This document shows, one piece after another, positions 8,267 through 16,443 of a stretch of DNA of 64,000 nt. How positions within the stretch are numbered: position 1 is the stretch's first letter; each line of letters starts with the position of its first letter. The translations under genes and the position numbers were made by a program. The stretch comes from Thalassobaculum litoreum DSM 18839 (GTDB lineage: Bacteria > Pseudomonadota > Alphaproteobacteria > Thalassobaculales > Thalassobaculaceae). Below the pieces are notes generated by a model that worked only from the letters and a program-made list of their open reading frames with translations, made no database searches and was not told the origin of the DNA. The DNA lies in contig NZ_FNBW01000009.1 in the NCBI RefSeq assembly GCF_900102465.1, forward strand, positions 186,001-250,000, read 5' to 3'.

Positions 8267-8285
8267 CCCCGGACCCGTTCCGGGG
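8267..8285. repeat. Single CCCCGG palindrome
   Basis: Seven-base arms CCCCGGA and TCCGGGG flank a five-base loop, and the leading context CACT matches the palindromes found as inverted pairs near 33.8, 37.5 and 48.2 kb. It lies between the convergent ends of hpnE and the threonine aldolase gene. It may act as a terminator-like hairpin, but there is no T-run. Confidence 0.6.
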
Positions 8286-8385
8286 CCCGCGCTGACGCCG
8301 CACCCAAACGGGGACGCGATCCACCACGGCGACGCGCTTGGCCCGGCACAGGGCCGAGCCGTGCATGAAGGACCGGCCCCTACCC

Positions 8386-9450
8386 TTAGGCTTCCATCGC
8401 CACCTGCCGGATCGCGGCGACGGCGAACTCGATATCCGGGTCCTCGATGCCGAGATAGGTCACCGCCCGCAGCACGGTCGGCTGCACGGCACTGATCTTC
8501 ACCTCGTGCTCGACCATCAGCCGGCGGGAGAATTCCGGCGCGGTGATCCCGGTTCCGGCGATGTCGAAGAACACCATGTTGGTCTCCACCGAGGCCGGAT
8601 CGACGACGATCCCGTCGACATCCACGATGCCCTCCGCCAGACGCCTGGCATGGGCATGGTCGTCGGCCAGCCGCTCCACGTGGTGGTCGAGCGCGTAGAG
8701 GCCCGCCGCCGCGACGATGCCGGACTGGCGCAGCGCGCCCCCGAACTGGTGCTTGAAGCGCCAGCATTCCTCGATGAAGTCCTTACTGCCGGCCAGCACG
8801 CCGCCGATCGGGCAGCCCAGCCCCTTGGACAGGTCGATCCAGGCGCTGTCGCAGGGACCGGCGAACTCGGCGAAGGAGATGCCGGAGGCGACCACCGCGT
8901 TGGGCAGGCGCGCACCGTCCATATGGACGCGCATGCCATGCTTGCGCGCGGCACCGGCCACGTCCTTCAGGGTGTCGAGCGGCCAGATCGTGCCGCCGGC
9001 CATGTTGGCGGTGTTCTCCACCGACACCAGCTTCTGGCGCGGCATGTGGCGGGACTTCGGACGGATCAGCGCTTCCACCTGATCGGCGGTGAACCAGCCC
9101 TTGGTGCCCTTGATCGTGCGGGTCATCACACCGGCCAACGCGCCCGGGCCGCCGACCTCGTAATGCAAGGCGTGGCTGTTCTCCTCCAGAATGATCTCGT
9201 CGCCGTGGTCGCACCACACCCGGTAGGAGATCTCGTTGCACATGGTGCCGCTGGGCAGGAAAACGGCCGCCTCCTTGCCGAGCAGTTCGGCGACCTTCTC
9301 CTGCAGGCGGATGGCAGTGGGGTCCTCACCCGCCTGCTCGTCGCCGACCTCGGCGTCGTAGATCGCCTTGCGCATGCCTTCGGTCGGACGCGTGGCGGTA
9401 TCGCTGTGCAGGTTGACGCGCGGCTGGGCGGTCGGATTGGACGAGACCAT
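8386..9450 (-). CDS. ltaE: Low-specificity L-threonine aldolase
   Basis: This 354-residue PLP enzyme of fold type I carries the N-terminal HSDTAT signature (15-20), the HMDGARLPNA segment and DLSKGLGCPIG, in which K209 is the Schiff-base lysine. It cleaves threonine or allo-threonine to glycine and acetaldehyde, and also acts on other beta-hydroxy amino acids. GGAG lies seven bases before the ATG. It is convergent with hpnE and divergent from the DUF4870 gene, so it is probably transcribed alone. Confidence 0.9.
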   Translation of the reverse strand: MVSSNPTAQPRVNLHSDTATRPTEGMRKAIYDAEVGDEQAGEDPTAIRLQEKVAELLGKEAAVFLPSGTMCNEISYRVWCDHGDEIILEENSHALHYEVGGPGALAGVMTRTIKGTKGWFTADQVEALIRPKSRHMPRQKLVSVENTANMAGGTIWPLDTLKDVAGAARKHGMRVHMDGARLPNAVVASGISFAEFAGPCDSAWIDLSKGLGCPIGGVLAGSKDFIEECWRFKHQFGGALRQSGIVAAAGLYALDHHVERLADDHAHARRLAEGIVDVDGIVVDPASVETNMVFFDIAGTGITAPEFSRRLMVEHEVKISAVQPTVLRAVTYLGIEDPDIEFAVAAIRQVAMEA

Positions 9451-9539
9451 GGGAAGCTCCGGATGTTGGCGGCTGGACGTTGCGAAACGCCGGGTGCGTC
9501 CACACTTTAAAGCGGTGACAGAGTGAGGAGAAAGCCCGG

Positions 9540-9926
9540 ATGTCCGACACCCAGACCATGCAGCGTCGCAATCTTCCCTTCAAGCTCTCCGCCCCGGAGA
9601 ACGATCGGCTGGCGGTGCATGTGATCTACGCGCTGTACGCCGCGAACCTGGTGTTCCAGATCCCGATCATCCTGGCCGTGGTCATCGCCTACCTGAAGCG
9701 CGGCGATGTCGAGGGGACCTATCTGGAGACCCATGTGCGCTGGCAGATCCGCACCTTCTGGCTGTGGCTGCTGATGACGGTGATCGGCGGCCTGACCTGG
9801 TGGGTCCTGGGGCTGGGCTTCCTGCTCGTCGGCTTCGCCTATCTCTGGCTGATCTACCGGGTTGTGAAGGGCTGGCTGAAGCTGTCCGGCGAGGAGCCGA
9901 TCCAGGGCGCGGGGGATTTCTTCTGA
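9540..9926 (+). CDS. DUF4870-type small inner-membrane protein
   Basis: The 128-residue protein has three predicted membrane helices (about 25-50, 70-90 and 92-108) and the segment ETHVRWQIRTFW, which is typical of the DUF4870 family, where a conserved HxxWQ-like stretch lies between the helices. GAGGAG lies about ten bases before the ATG. Function of the family is unknown. It is 62 bases before phenylalanine hydroxylase on the same strand and could share its transcript. Confidence 0.7.
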   Translation: MSDTQTMQRRNLPFKLSAPENDRLAVHVIYALYAANLVFQIPIILAVVIAYLKRGDVEGTYLETHVRWQIRTFWLWLLMTVIGGLTWWVLGLGFLLVGFAYLWLIYRVVKGWLKLSGEEPIQGAGDFF

Positions 9927-9988
9927 TCCGCGCGGAGCACGGCGACACGCGGGGCGGGGCGACCTGAAACCACCGACAGGAGATACCC

Positions 9989-10870
9989 ATGCCCGTCGAG
10001 ATCCACCGCGATATGGCCGGTCTGAAGGCCGATTTCACCATCGACCAGCACTGGGACGCCTATACCGACGAGGAGCATGCCACCTGGCGGGTCCTGGCCG
10101 AGCGACAGGTGCCGCTGCTGAAGGACCGGGTGGTCCCCGAGTTCCTCGCCCATGTGGACGCGCTGAGCATGGGCAACGGTATGAATGGTGGGGGCGGCGT
10201 GCCGGATTTCCGACGCCTGAACGAGGTGCTAGAGGCGGAAACCGGCTGGACCGTGGTCGCCGTGCCGGGACTGGTGCCCGACGCGGTGTTCTTCGATCAC
10301 CTGGCCAACCGCCGCTTCCCGGCCACCTGTTTCATCCGCTCCATGGACGAGCTGGACTATCTGGAGGAGCCGGACGTCTTCCACGACGTGTTCGGCCATG
10401 TCCCGCTGCTGCTCGACCCGGTCTATGCCGACTACATGCAGGAATACGGCAAGGGCGGGCTGAAGGCCGACGGCCAGGGCGCGCTTCGGCGGCTGGCGCG
10501 GCTGTACTGGTACACGGTGGAGTTCGGGCTGACGAAATCGGAGGACGGCCTGCGGATCTTCGGCGCCGGCATCGCCTCGTCGAAAGGCGAGACCGTGTTC
10601 GCCCTGGACGATCCCTCGCCCAACCGCATCGGCTTCGACCTGGAGCGGGTGATGCGCACCGACTACCGGATCGACGACTTCCAGGAGACCTATTTCGTCA
10701 TCGACGGCTTCGAGGCCCTGCGCCGCGCGACCGAGGTGGATTTCACCCCGATCTACGCCCGCATGGAGGCGGAACCGGACCTCGCGCCGGACGATGTGCT
10801 GGACACCGACACGGTTCTGCACCGCGGCACCGGCCGCTACCACGCGGGTAAGGGCCGGGCCACCGCCTGA
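9989..10870 (+). CDS. phhA: Phenylalanine 4-monooxygenase
   Basis: The protein is 293 residues, the size of bacterial single-domain aromatic amino acid hydroxylases. The non-haem iron ligands are visible as H132 and H137 in DVFHDVFGHVPLL and E178 in YWYTVEFGL. It hydroxylates phenylalanine to tyrosine with O2 and a tetrahydropterin. AGGAG precedes the ATG at good spacing. No pterin carbinolamine dehydratase (phhB) is next to it. Its stop is three bases from the stop of the convergent methyltransferase-family gene. Confidence 0.95.
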   Translation: MPVEIHRDMAGLKADFTIDQHWDAYTDEEHATWRVLAERQVPLLKDRVVPEFLAHVDALSMGNGMNGGGGVPDFRRLNEVLEAETGWTVVAVPGLVPDAVFFDHLANRRFPATCFIRSMDELDYLEEPDVFHDVFGHVPLLLDPVYADYMQEYGKGGLKADGQGALRRLARLYWYTVEFGLTKSEDGLRIFGAGIASSKGETVFALDDPSPNRIGFDLERVMRTDYRIDDFQETYFVIDGFEALRRATEVDFTPIYARMEAEPDLAPDDVLDTDTVLHRGTGRYHAGKGRATA

Positions 10871-10873
10871 GTC

Positions 10874-12493
10874 TCAGACGTTGCTGTCCGGAAAGCTCGC
10901 CTTCTTCTTCGCCATGAAGTCGATCAGCGCCTCGTCGATCGCCGGGTCTAGGACCGGGGCCTCGTACTCGGCCAGGGTCTTCTTCACCAGGGCGGCGGAC
11001 CGCTGATAGGTGTCCCTGCTGCCTTCCGACTCCCACTGCTCGTAGGTCGAATTGTCGGCGATCGAGGAACGGTAGAACGCCTTCTCGAAATTCGCCTGGG
11101 TGTGGCTGCAGCCGAGGAAGTGGGCGCCGGGGCCGACCTCGCGGATCGCGTCCATCGCCTGGCCGTTCTCGGTCAGGTCGACGCCCTCCAGCATGGTGCG
11201 CATCATGGCGCACTGGTCGGCATCCATCATGAATTTCTCGTAGGAGCTGACCAGCCCGCCCTCCAGCCATCCGGCCGCGTGCAGGACGAAGTTCACCCCG
11301 CCCAGCACCGTCGGCAGCAGGGTATTGGCGCTTTCGAACGCCGCCTGGGCGTCCGGCACCTTTGCGCCGCAGAGCGAGCCGCCGGAGCGGAACGGGACGT
11401 TGAGCCGCCGGGCGAGCTGGGCGCAGCCGTACAGCACCAGCGCCGGCTCCGGCGTGCCGAAGGTCGGCGCCCCCGACTGCATCGAAATGGACGAGGCGAA
11501 GCTGCCGAAGATCACCGGCGCGCCGGGACGGCAGAGCTGGGCGAAGGCCATGCCGGCCATCGCCTCGGCCAGGGTCTGGGCCAGGGTGCCGGCCACCGTC
11601 ACCGGCGACATCGCACCGGCCAGGATGAACGGCGTGGTGATCACCGCCTGATTGGCCCGCGCGTAGTTCTTCAGCGCGCCCAGCATGGTGGCGTCCCAGG
11701 TCATCGGCGAGTTGGCGTTGATCAGCGAGACCAGCACCGTGTTGGTCTCCAGGAACTCCGATCCGAAGACGATCCGCGACATCTCCAGCGTGTCGAGCGC
11801 CCGCTCCGGATGGGTGACCGAGCCCATGAACGGTTTGTCGGAATACTTGATATGGGCGTAGACCATATCGAAATGCCGCTTGTTCACCGGCAGATCGACC
11901 GGCTCGCACACGGTGCCGCCCGAGTGGTGCATGCCCTGGTGGCTGTAGGCGAGCTTCACGAAGTTCTGGAAGTCCTCGATCGTCGCGTAGCGCCGGCCGC
12001 CGTCGATGTCGCTGACGAAGGGCGGACCGTAGACCGGGGCGAAGACGGTGTTGCCGCCGCCGATCTCCACCGAGCGCTCCGGGTTGCGGGCGTGCTGGGT
12101 GAAGCTGGCGGGCGCGGTCTTGATCAGCTCGCGGGCAAGGCCGCGCGGGATGTGCACCCGCTCGCCATCCACGTCGGCGCCGGCCGCGCGCCACATATCC
12201 AGGGATTCGGAGTCGTCGCGGAACTCGATGCCGATCTCCTCCAGGATGGTCTCGGCATTGGCCTCGATGATCTCCAGCCCTTCCTGCGACAGCACGTCGA
12301 AGGTCCCGACGTTGCGGGTGATGAAGGGGGTGTAGAGGGTCGAGGGACGTCCCCGCGCGGCCCGGCGCGCATCGCGGCCGCCGCCGCCGGAACGGCCCCG
12401 CCGCTCGCGGCGGCCGCCGGCATCTCCACCGGCATCTCCACCGGCGTCGCCGGCCGCATCCAGTCCCAAAGTCTCGGCCAGATCGTCGCTCAT
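10874..12493 (-). CDS. Trimethylamine methyltransferase (MttB) family protein, non-pyrrolysine type
   Basis: ATG 12493 (GGAG seven bases upstream) gives 539 residues; the open frame extends further upstream but without family similarity. The core from RPSTLYTPFITRNVG onward, including NANSPMTWDATML and PVIFGSFASSISMQSGAP, matches the MttB superfamily. No in-frame TAG exists, so no pyrrolysine is used; members of this kind demethylate quaternary amines such as glycine betaine with a corrinoid protein. The N-terminal 50 residues are Gly/Ala/Arg/Asp-rich low complexity and probably disordered. No corrinoid protein or MtbA-like partner is adjacent, so substrate and partner are unknown. Confidence 0.85.
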   Translation of the reverse strand: MSDDLAETLGLDAAGDAGGDAGGDAGGRRERRGRSGGGGRDARRAARGRPSTLYTPFITRNVGTFDVLSQEGLEIIEANAETILEEIGIEFRDDSESLDMWRAAGADVDGERVHIPRGLARELIKTAPASFTQHARNPERSVEIGGGNTVFAPVYGPPFVSDIDGGRRYATIEDFQNFVKLAYSHQGMHHSGGTVCEPVDLPVNKRHFDMVYAHIKYSDKPFMGSVTHPERALDTLEMSRIVFGSEFLETNTVLVSLINANSPMTWDATMLGALKNYARANQAVITTPFILAGAMSPVTVAGTLAQTLAEAMAGMAFAQLCRPGAPVIFGSFASSISMQSGAPTFGTPEPALVLYGCAQLARRLNVPFRSGGSLCGAKVPDAQAAFESANTLLPTVLGGVNFVLHAAGWLEGGLVSSYEKFMMDADQCAMMRTMLEGVDLTENGQAMDAIREVGPGAHFLGCSHTQANFEKAFYRSSIADNSTYEQWESEGSRDTYQRSAALVKKTLAEYEAPVLDPAIDEALIDFMAKKKASFPDSNV

Positions 12494-12705
12494 GGTCCGT
12501 CTCCAACACCGCGTTAGATACCGATCATGCGCTCCCTTGACGATCATTCTTGGCCGGGCGCGACAGGAATGCGTCGGAGTTGGACAACGCGGGCTCCGAT
12601 CCTCCGGGTTTCGTGACTTGCCTGCGGTCCGGGCCGATCCCATACTTTTCCCATAATCGACACAGGGCGGACGGCGTCCCGTCGGATCCGCCCGAGGGAG
12701 GTCCC

Positions 12706-13566
12706 ATGGGCATGCAACGACCCGCGCTTCTCGCCTCGCATCTCGCCGCTGCGGCCCTCGCCGCCATGGTCGCGATGCCAGGCACCGCCGACGCGGCCGC
12801 CGACAGTTCCATGCCGCCGCAGGTGCTCGGCCTCGTCGCCCATGCGACGCCGGTGCCGCTGACCTGCGACGGCGGCACCTGCGAGGCCCTGGTCTCGTCC
12901 TTCTGCCTGCAGGAGCACCGCCCGCCGCCCGGCGCCGGCCAGCTCTACCAGACCGCGGGCTCCGGCGACGTCACCTTGCTGGTGCGCAAGTCCGACGGCA
13001 GCACGCGCGAGTTCTCCGCCGCCGGGCTGCTGACCTACGAGAGCGACGGTCATTTCACCCGCACCCGGATCGCCATGGACAGCGCCCGGCTCGCGTCGCT
13101 GGATGCGACCGAGGTCGCCGTGCGGATCGCACCGATGGTCTCCCTGGTGCCGGTGACCGATGCCCCGCTGCCCGCCGAGATCGCCGAGGGCGATACCGAG
13201 ACGGCCTATGGCGAGGCGCGCTTCACCGGCGCCGACTTCTTCCACCCCGGCAAGACCCGGCCCGACGCGGCGGTCACCCTGACCCGGATGATCAACACCC
13301 TGCCCGCCGCCATGTCCGGCGGGATCGATCCGCGCGCGGTCGACCCGTTCAAGCGCGCCGCCCTGTGGAGCAGCGTGGCGGAGTCCGGCGCCCTGACGGG
13401 GCTGTCCGACGCCGGCATCGCCCGGGCCAGGAGCGAGCTGGACCGCTGCGGCCAGTATGCCGAGATGGGCTTCAAGCTGACCCTGCGCGGCTGCCTGGAA
13501 AGCGCCCACGACCGCACCATGCGCGAGGTCAACGACGAGCTGTGGAAGGCGGAGGTGGGGTACTGA
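12706..13566 (+). CDS. Secreted protein of unknown function
   Basis: ATG 12706 has GGGAGG ideally placed upstream and gives 286 residues; an in-frame extension to 12550 lacks support. Residues 1 to about 30 form an alanine-rich signal peptide ending ADAAADS. The mature protein begins with a Cys-containing segment, LTCDGGTCEALVSSFCLQE, suggesting disulfides in the periplasm. Two further Cys lie in the C-terminal part (RCGQYAE and RGCLES). I do not recognise a domain. It is divergent from the MttB-family gene across 212 bases. Confidence 0.7.
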   Translation: MGMQRPALLASHLAAAALAAMVAMPGTADAAADSSMPPQVLGLVAHATPVPLTCDGGTCEALVSSFCLQEHRPPPGAGQLYQTAGSGDVTLLVRKSDGSTREFSAAGLLTYESDGHFTRTRIAMDSARLASLDATEVAVRIAPMVSLVPVTDAPLPAEIAEGDTETAYGEARFTGADFFHPGKTRPDAAVTLTRMINTLPAAMSGGIDPRAVDPFKRAALWSSVAESGALTGLSDAGIARARSELDRCGQYAEMGFKLTLRGCLESAHDRTMREVNDELWKAEVGY

Positions 13567-13599
13567 CAGTACCTCACCGAGGGATTGGATGAGGTCGGA

Positions 13600-14358
13600 A
13601 TGACCATTCCCGTCGTTGCTCGCGTCATCGACGGGATGGTGCGAGCCTATAGCCCGCCGGGCGACGGTCCGTTTCCCGCGCTGCTCCTGCTGCACGGTTC
13701 GGAAGGCGGCTGGTCCGGCTGGAGCCACCGGAACGCCGACCTTTTGGCCAGCGCAGGGTTTCTGGCCTACCCGTTCAGCTACTCATACTCCGGCTCGATG
13801 TGGTTCGCTGGCGATATCATCGACGTTCCGCTCGACGCCACCGAAGCGGCCATGGCCAAGCTTCGAGACCATCCGCTGAGTTCGGGAAAGCTTGGGCTGT
13901 ACGGCATCTCGCGCGGGGCGGAACACGCCTTGCTCGTGACGGCCCTCATGGCACGCGACGGCGTTGACGGGATCCCTGACGCAGTCGCCGCGCACAGCCC
14001 CTGCGACGTGGTGTGCGGCGCCTTTCGGCCAGACGAATTCCGGTCTCGAACCGATCCCAACTTCGAACCATGGGACCCGGCGCTGATCGCCTGGACATGG
14101 CGTGGTTCGACGGAGGGGTTGCGGCCCTCTGACCCGATCGAGATCGAGCGCTACGACGGCCCCTTGAAGATCAGCCACGGAACCGACGACAAGGTCTGGA
14201 CGGTCGAGTGCACCCGGCGGATCGAGCGCCGTCTTTCAGAGGCGCGCCGGTCCGCCGACATCACCTACCACGAGGGGGAAGGCCACTGGTTTTCCCCAGC
14301 CGAGGAGAACATCCACATCGACCAGATCTGCAAGTTCTTTGAGACGGCGCTCGCCTAG
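13600..14358 (+). CDS. Alpha/beta hydrolase, dienelactone hydrolase/BAAT-like
   Basis: ATG 13600 with GAGG five bases upstream is preferred to TTG 13585; length is 252 residues. LLLLHGSEGG near residue 33 is the oxyanion-hole region, GISRGAEHAL is the nucleophile elbow with the catalytic serine, and EGEGHWFSP near the end supplies the histidine. This pattern (GxSRGAE) resembles the acyl-CoA thioesterase/bile acid acyltransferase C-terminal hydrolases. No signal peptide is present. It follows the secreted-protein gene by 33 bases. The substrate is unknown. Confidence 0.75.
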   Translation: MTIPVVARVIDGMVRAYSPPGDGPFPALLLLHGSEGGWSGWSHRNADLLASAGFLAYPFSYSYSGSMWFAGDIIDVPLDATEAAMAKLRDHPLSSGKLGLYGISRGAEHALLVTALMARDGVDGIPDAVAAHSPCDVVCGAFRPDEFRSRTDPNFEPWDPALIAWTWRGSTEGLRPSDPIEIERYDGPLKISHGTDDKVWTVECTRRIERRLSEARRSADITYHEGEGHWFSPAEENIHIDQICKFFETALA

Positions 14359-14467
14359 GCACATCGCCATACGCATGGCCGCACAGAATTAAATATTCCT
14401 GGAAGCCCGCCACGCCGACGTTACCTTCCGGCCGCGCGACACAACGCGAAAAGACCGCGGAGGAACG

Positions 14468-15451
14468 ATGCGGATCCTGGTCACCGGGAGTAGCGGCCAT
14501 CTCGGCGAAGGGCTGATGCGACTGCTCGCCGACGGACCGCACGCGGCGGTCGGCCTCGACATCAAGCCCGGACCCCATACCGGCATCGTCGGCTCGATCG
14601 CCGATCCGGCCGTCGTGGCCACCGCGATACGGGGCGTCGATGCCGTCCTGCACACCGCCACCCTGCACAAACCTCATGTCGGGACCCACAGCCGGCAGGA
14701 CTTCGTCGACACCAACATCGCCGGTACCCTCGCCCTGCTGGAGGAGGCGGTGCGCGGCGGCGTCTCCGCCTTCATCTTCACCAGCACCACCAGCGCCTTC
14801 GGCGGCGCCCTCGCCCCCGCCCCGGGCGAACCCGCCGTCTGGATCGACGAGACCGTGCGCGGCGCGCCGAAGAACATCTACGGCGTGACCAAGACGGCGG
14901 CGGAGGACCTGTGCGAGCTGTTCCACCGTCGCCACGGACTGCCCTGCCTGGTGCTGCGGACCTCCCGCTTCTTTCCCGAAGAGGACGACAACCGTCAGCG
15001 TCGCGCCCTCTACGCCGATGCCAATGCCAAGGCGAACGAGTTCCTGTTCCGCCGGGTGGACCTGGCGGACGCGGCCGAGGCCCATCTGCGGGCACTGGAA
15101 CGCGCCGCCGAGATCGGCTTCGGGCGCTACATCGTCAGCGCCACCACCCCCTTCACCCGCGCCGACCTGGCGGCGCTGCGCGGCACCCCCGCCGGCGTGG
15201 TGGGCCGATTGTTCCCGGATTTCGAGCCGCTCTATGCCCGCCTCGGCTACTGGATGTTCGACGAGATCGACCGGGTCTACGACAATGCCAAGGCCCGCCG
15301 GGAGCTTGGCTGGGCGCCCGCATACGACTTCGCCCGGGTGCTCGACCAGCTTTCCCGGGGCGAACCCATCGGCAGCCCGCTGGCTCGGGCCGTGGGCAGC
15401 AAGGGCTATCACGACACGATCTTCGAGGACGGCCCCTACCCGGTGGAGTGA
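14468..15451 (+). CDS. NAD-dependent epimerase/dehydratase family protein
   Basis: The 327-residue protein begins with a Rossmann motif, VTGSSGHLGEGL, and has the catalytic YGVTK (Tyr-xxx-Lys) of extended short-chain dehydrogenases. The cofactor is presumably NAD(H), given the acidic residue after beta-2 (GLDIKPG). GGAGGAACG lies just before the ATG. It would act on a nucleotide sugar or a similar hydroxy substrate; the neighbours do not say which. A strong terminator lies about 115 bases after its stop. Confidence 0.85.
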   Translation: MRILVTGSSGHLGEGLMRLLADGPHAAVGLDIKPGPHTGIVGSIADPAVVATAIRGVDAVLHTATLHKPHVGTHSRQDFVDTNIAGTLALLEEAVRGGVSAFIFTSTTSAFGGALAPAPGEPAVWIDETVRGAPKNIYGVTKTAAEDLCELFHRRHGLPCLVLRTSRFFPEEDDNRQRRALYADANAKANEFLFRRVDLADAAEAHLRALERAAEIGFGRYIVSATTPFTRADLAALRGTPAGVVGRLFPDFEPLYARLGYWMFDEIDRVYDNAKARRELGWAPAYDFARVLDQLSRGEPIGSPLARAVGSKGYHDTIFEDGPYPVE

Positions 15452-15480
15452 CAGGTATCAGCACGCATTGCGCGCACGCA

Positions 15481-15510
15481 TTGACTCGATGCGCGACCTA
15501 TCGTTAGACT
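15481..15510 (+). promoter_or_regulatory. Candidate sigma-70 promoter for a small RNA
   Basis: TTGACT (15481-15486) and TAGACT (15505-15510) are separated by 18 bases, matching five and four of six consensus positions. They lie downstream of the epimerase stop and about 55 bases before a strong terminator, with no gene between. Confidence 0.4.
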
Positions 15511-15516
15511 ACGCGA

Positions 15517-15601
15517 ACGACTGAGGTCCACCCTGGGCTTCCTCCGTCCCTTGCGGACATGTCGCAAGAGCCGCGGTCCCCCTACCGCGGCTCTTTTTTT
15601 T
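15517..15601 (+). ncRNA. Candidate small RNA of about 85 nt
   Basis: The start is inferred seven bases after the candidate -10 box, and the end is the T-run of the terminator. Inside lie a C/U-rich single-stranded segment (CTTCCTCCGTCCC, about 15538-15550) able to pair with Shine-Dalgarno sequences, a small hairpin TTGCG-GACATGT-CGCAA (15551-15567) and then the terminator stem. It does not match 4.5S, 6S or tmRNA by eye. It could instead be only the 3' tail of the epimerase mRNA. Confidence 0.35.
15566..15601 (+). terminator. Rho-independent terminator
   Basis: A GC-rich stem, AAGAGCCGCGGT with ACCGCGGCTCTT, closes a short loop and is followed by an unbroken T-run to 15601. It ends exactly where the convergent methyltransferase gene stops, so it could work for both strands. 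It is the clearest intrinsic terminator in the window. Confidence 0.92.
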
Positions 15602-16439
15602 ACAGCGGATTCTCAGGCTTTTCGAACACGCCGAGCGCCACACCGACATGGTCGCCATCGAAGTTGTGGGCCATGTTGCGCATCTTCTCGCCGGCGGTTT
15701 CCCCCATGATGATGTCGCCGGCCTGAAGCGGCGCCGGCTCGCCGGTCTCCGCCCGTCGCCGGGCCTCCTCGCGCCGCTTGACCGAGCCGGCCTTGGCCTC
15801 CGCGGTGTAGTCGCGCAGGTCGACCGTGCGGAAGCCGGCGGCCTCGCACAGCGCCTGCATCTCCGTCGGCGGGATCAGGTGGCTGAGCGCCGGCCGCTCG
15901 GCCCAGGGCGTCGGATAGCGCGGGGCGCCGCCCGGCCCCAGGACGATGTCGTAGAAGCAGAACCGACCGCCCGGCTTCAGCAGCCGGAAGGCCTCGCGAT
16001 ACACACCCGCCTTGTCGGGAATGTTCATGCAGGCGTGCAGGGTGGTGACGATGTCGAAGGTCTCCGCCGGCAGGCCGGTGGCGGTGGCATCGCCCTCCAC
16101 CACCGCGATCCGGTCGGACAGGCCGACCATGGCGTTGATCGCCTCGGCCGCGGCACAGAAGCTCGGCGTCAGGTCGACCGCCGTCACCCGGGCCCCGACC
16201 ACATCGGCGAAGATCCGGGCGGAACCGCCGAGGCCGGAGCCGAGATCGGCGACCGCCATGCCGGCGGCCATCCCCGTCGCCGCGATCACGTCCTCGGTGC
16301 CGGTCTCGCCGCGCATGTGCATCTGGTCCAGCACCGAGAAGTCGGCCCGGGTCGGCGCGGCGATGCCGTGCTCGGCCAGCCGGGCGACGAGCTGCTCGAC
16401 CAGGCCGCTGCGCTCGTAATGCTGGGCGACGCCGCTCAT
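15600..16439 (-). CDS. Class I SAM-dependent methyltransferase (sarcosine/sterol-type fold)
   Basis: This 279-residue protein has motif I VADLGSGLGGSARIFA, an acidic end of beta-2 (VTAVDLT), GDATATGLP, and LKPGGRFCFYDI at motif III. The arrangement resembles ubiquinone/sterol or glycine-sarcosine methyltransferases acting on small molecules. It starts four bases after the dipeptide epimerase stop on the same strand, so the two form an operon. The stop TAA lies in the T-run of the opposite-strand terminator. The substrate is unknown. Confidence 0.85.
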   Translation of the reverse strand: MSGVAQHYERSGLVEQLVARLAEHGIAAPTRADFSVLDQMHMRGETGTEDVIAATGMAAGMAVADLGSGLGGSARIFADVVGARVTAVDLTPSFCAAAEAINAMVGLSDRIAVVEGDATATGLPAETFDIVTTLHACMNIPDKAGVYREAFRLLKPGGRFCFYDIVLGPGGAPRYPTPWAERPALSHLIPPTEMQALCEAAGFRTVDLRDYTAEAKAGSVKRREEARRRAETGEPAPLQAGDIIMGETAGEKMRNMAHNFDGDHVGVALGVFEKPENPL

Positions 16440-16443
16440 CGGC

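Noticed and set aside
10874-12493. Pyrrolysine-containing methyltransferase
   Set aside because: The frame has no internal TAG, and no pylT/pylS-like genes are seen.
15452-15601. tRNA or 4.5S/6S RNA gene before the terminator
   Set aside because: There is no T-loop GTTCRA pattern, no cloverleaf and no SRP or 6S signature; only a possible unclassified small RNA remains.
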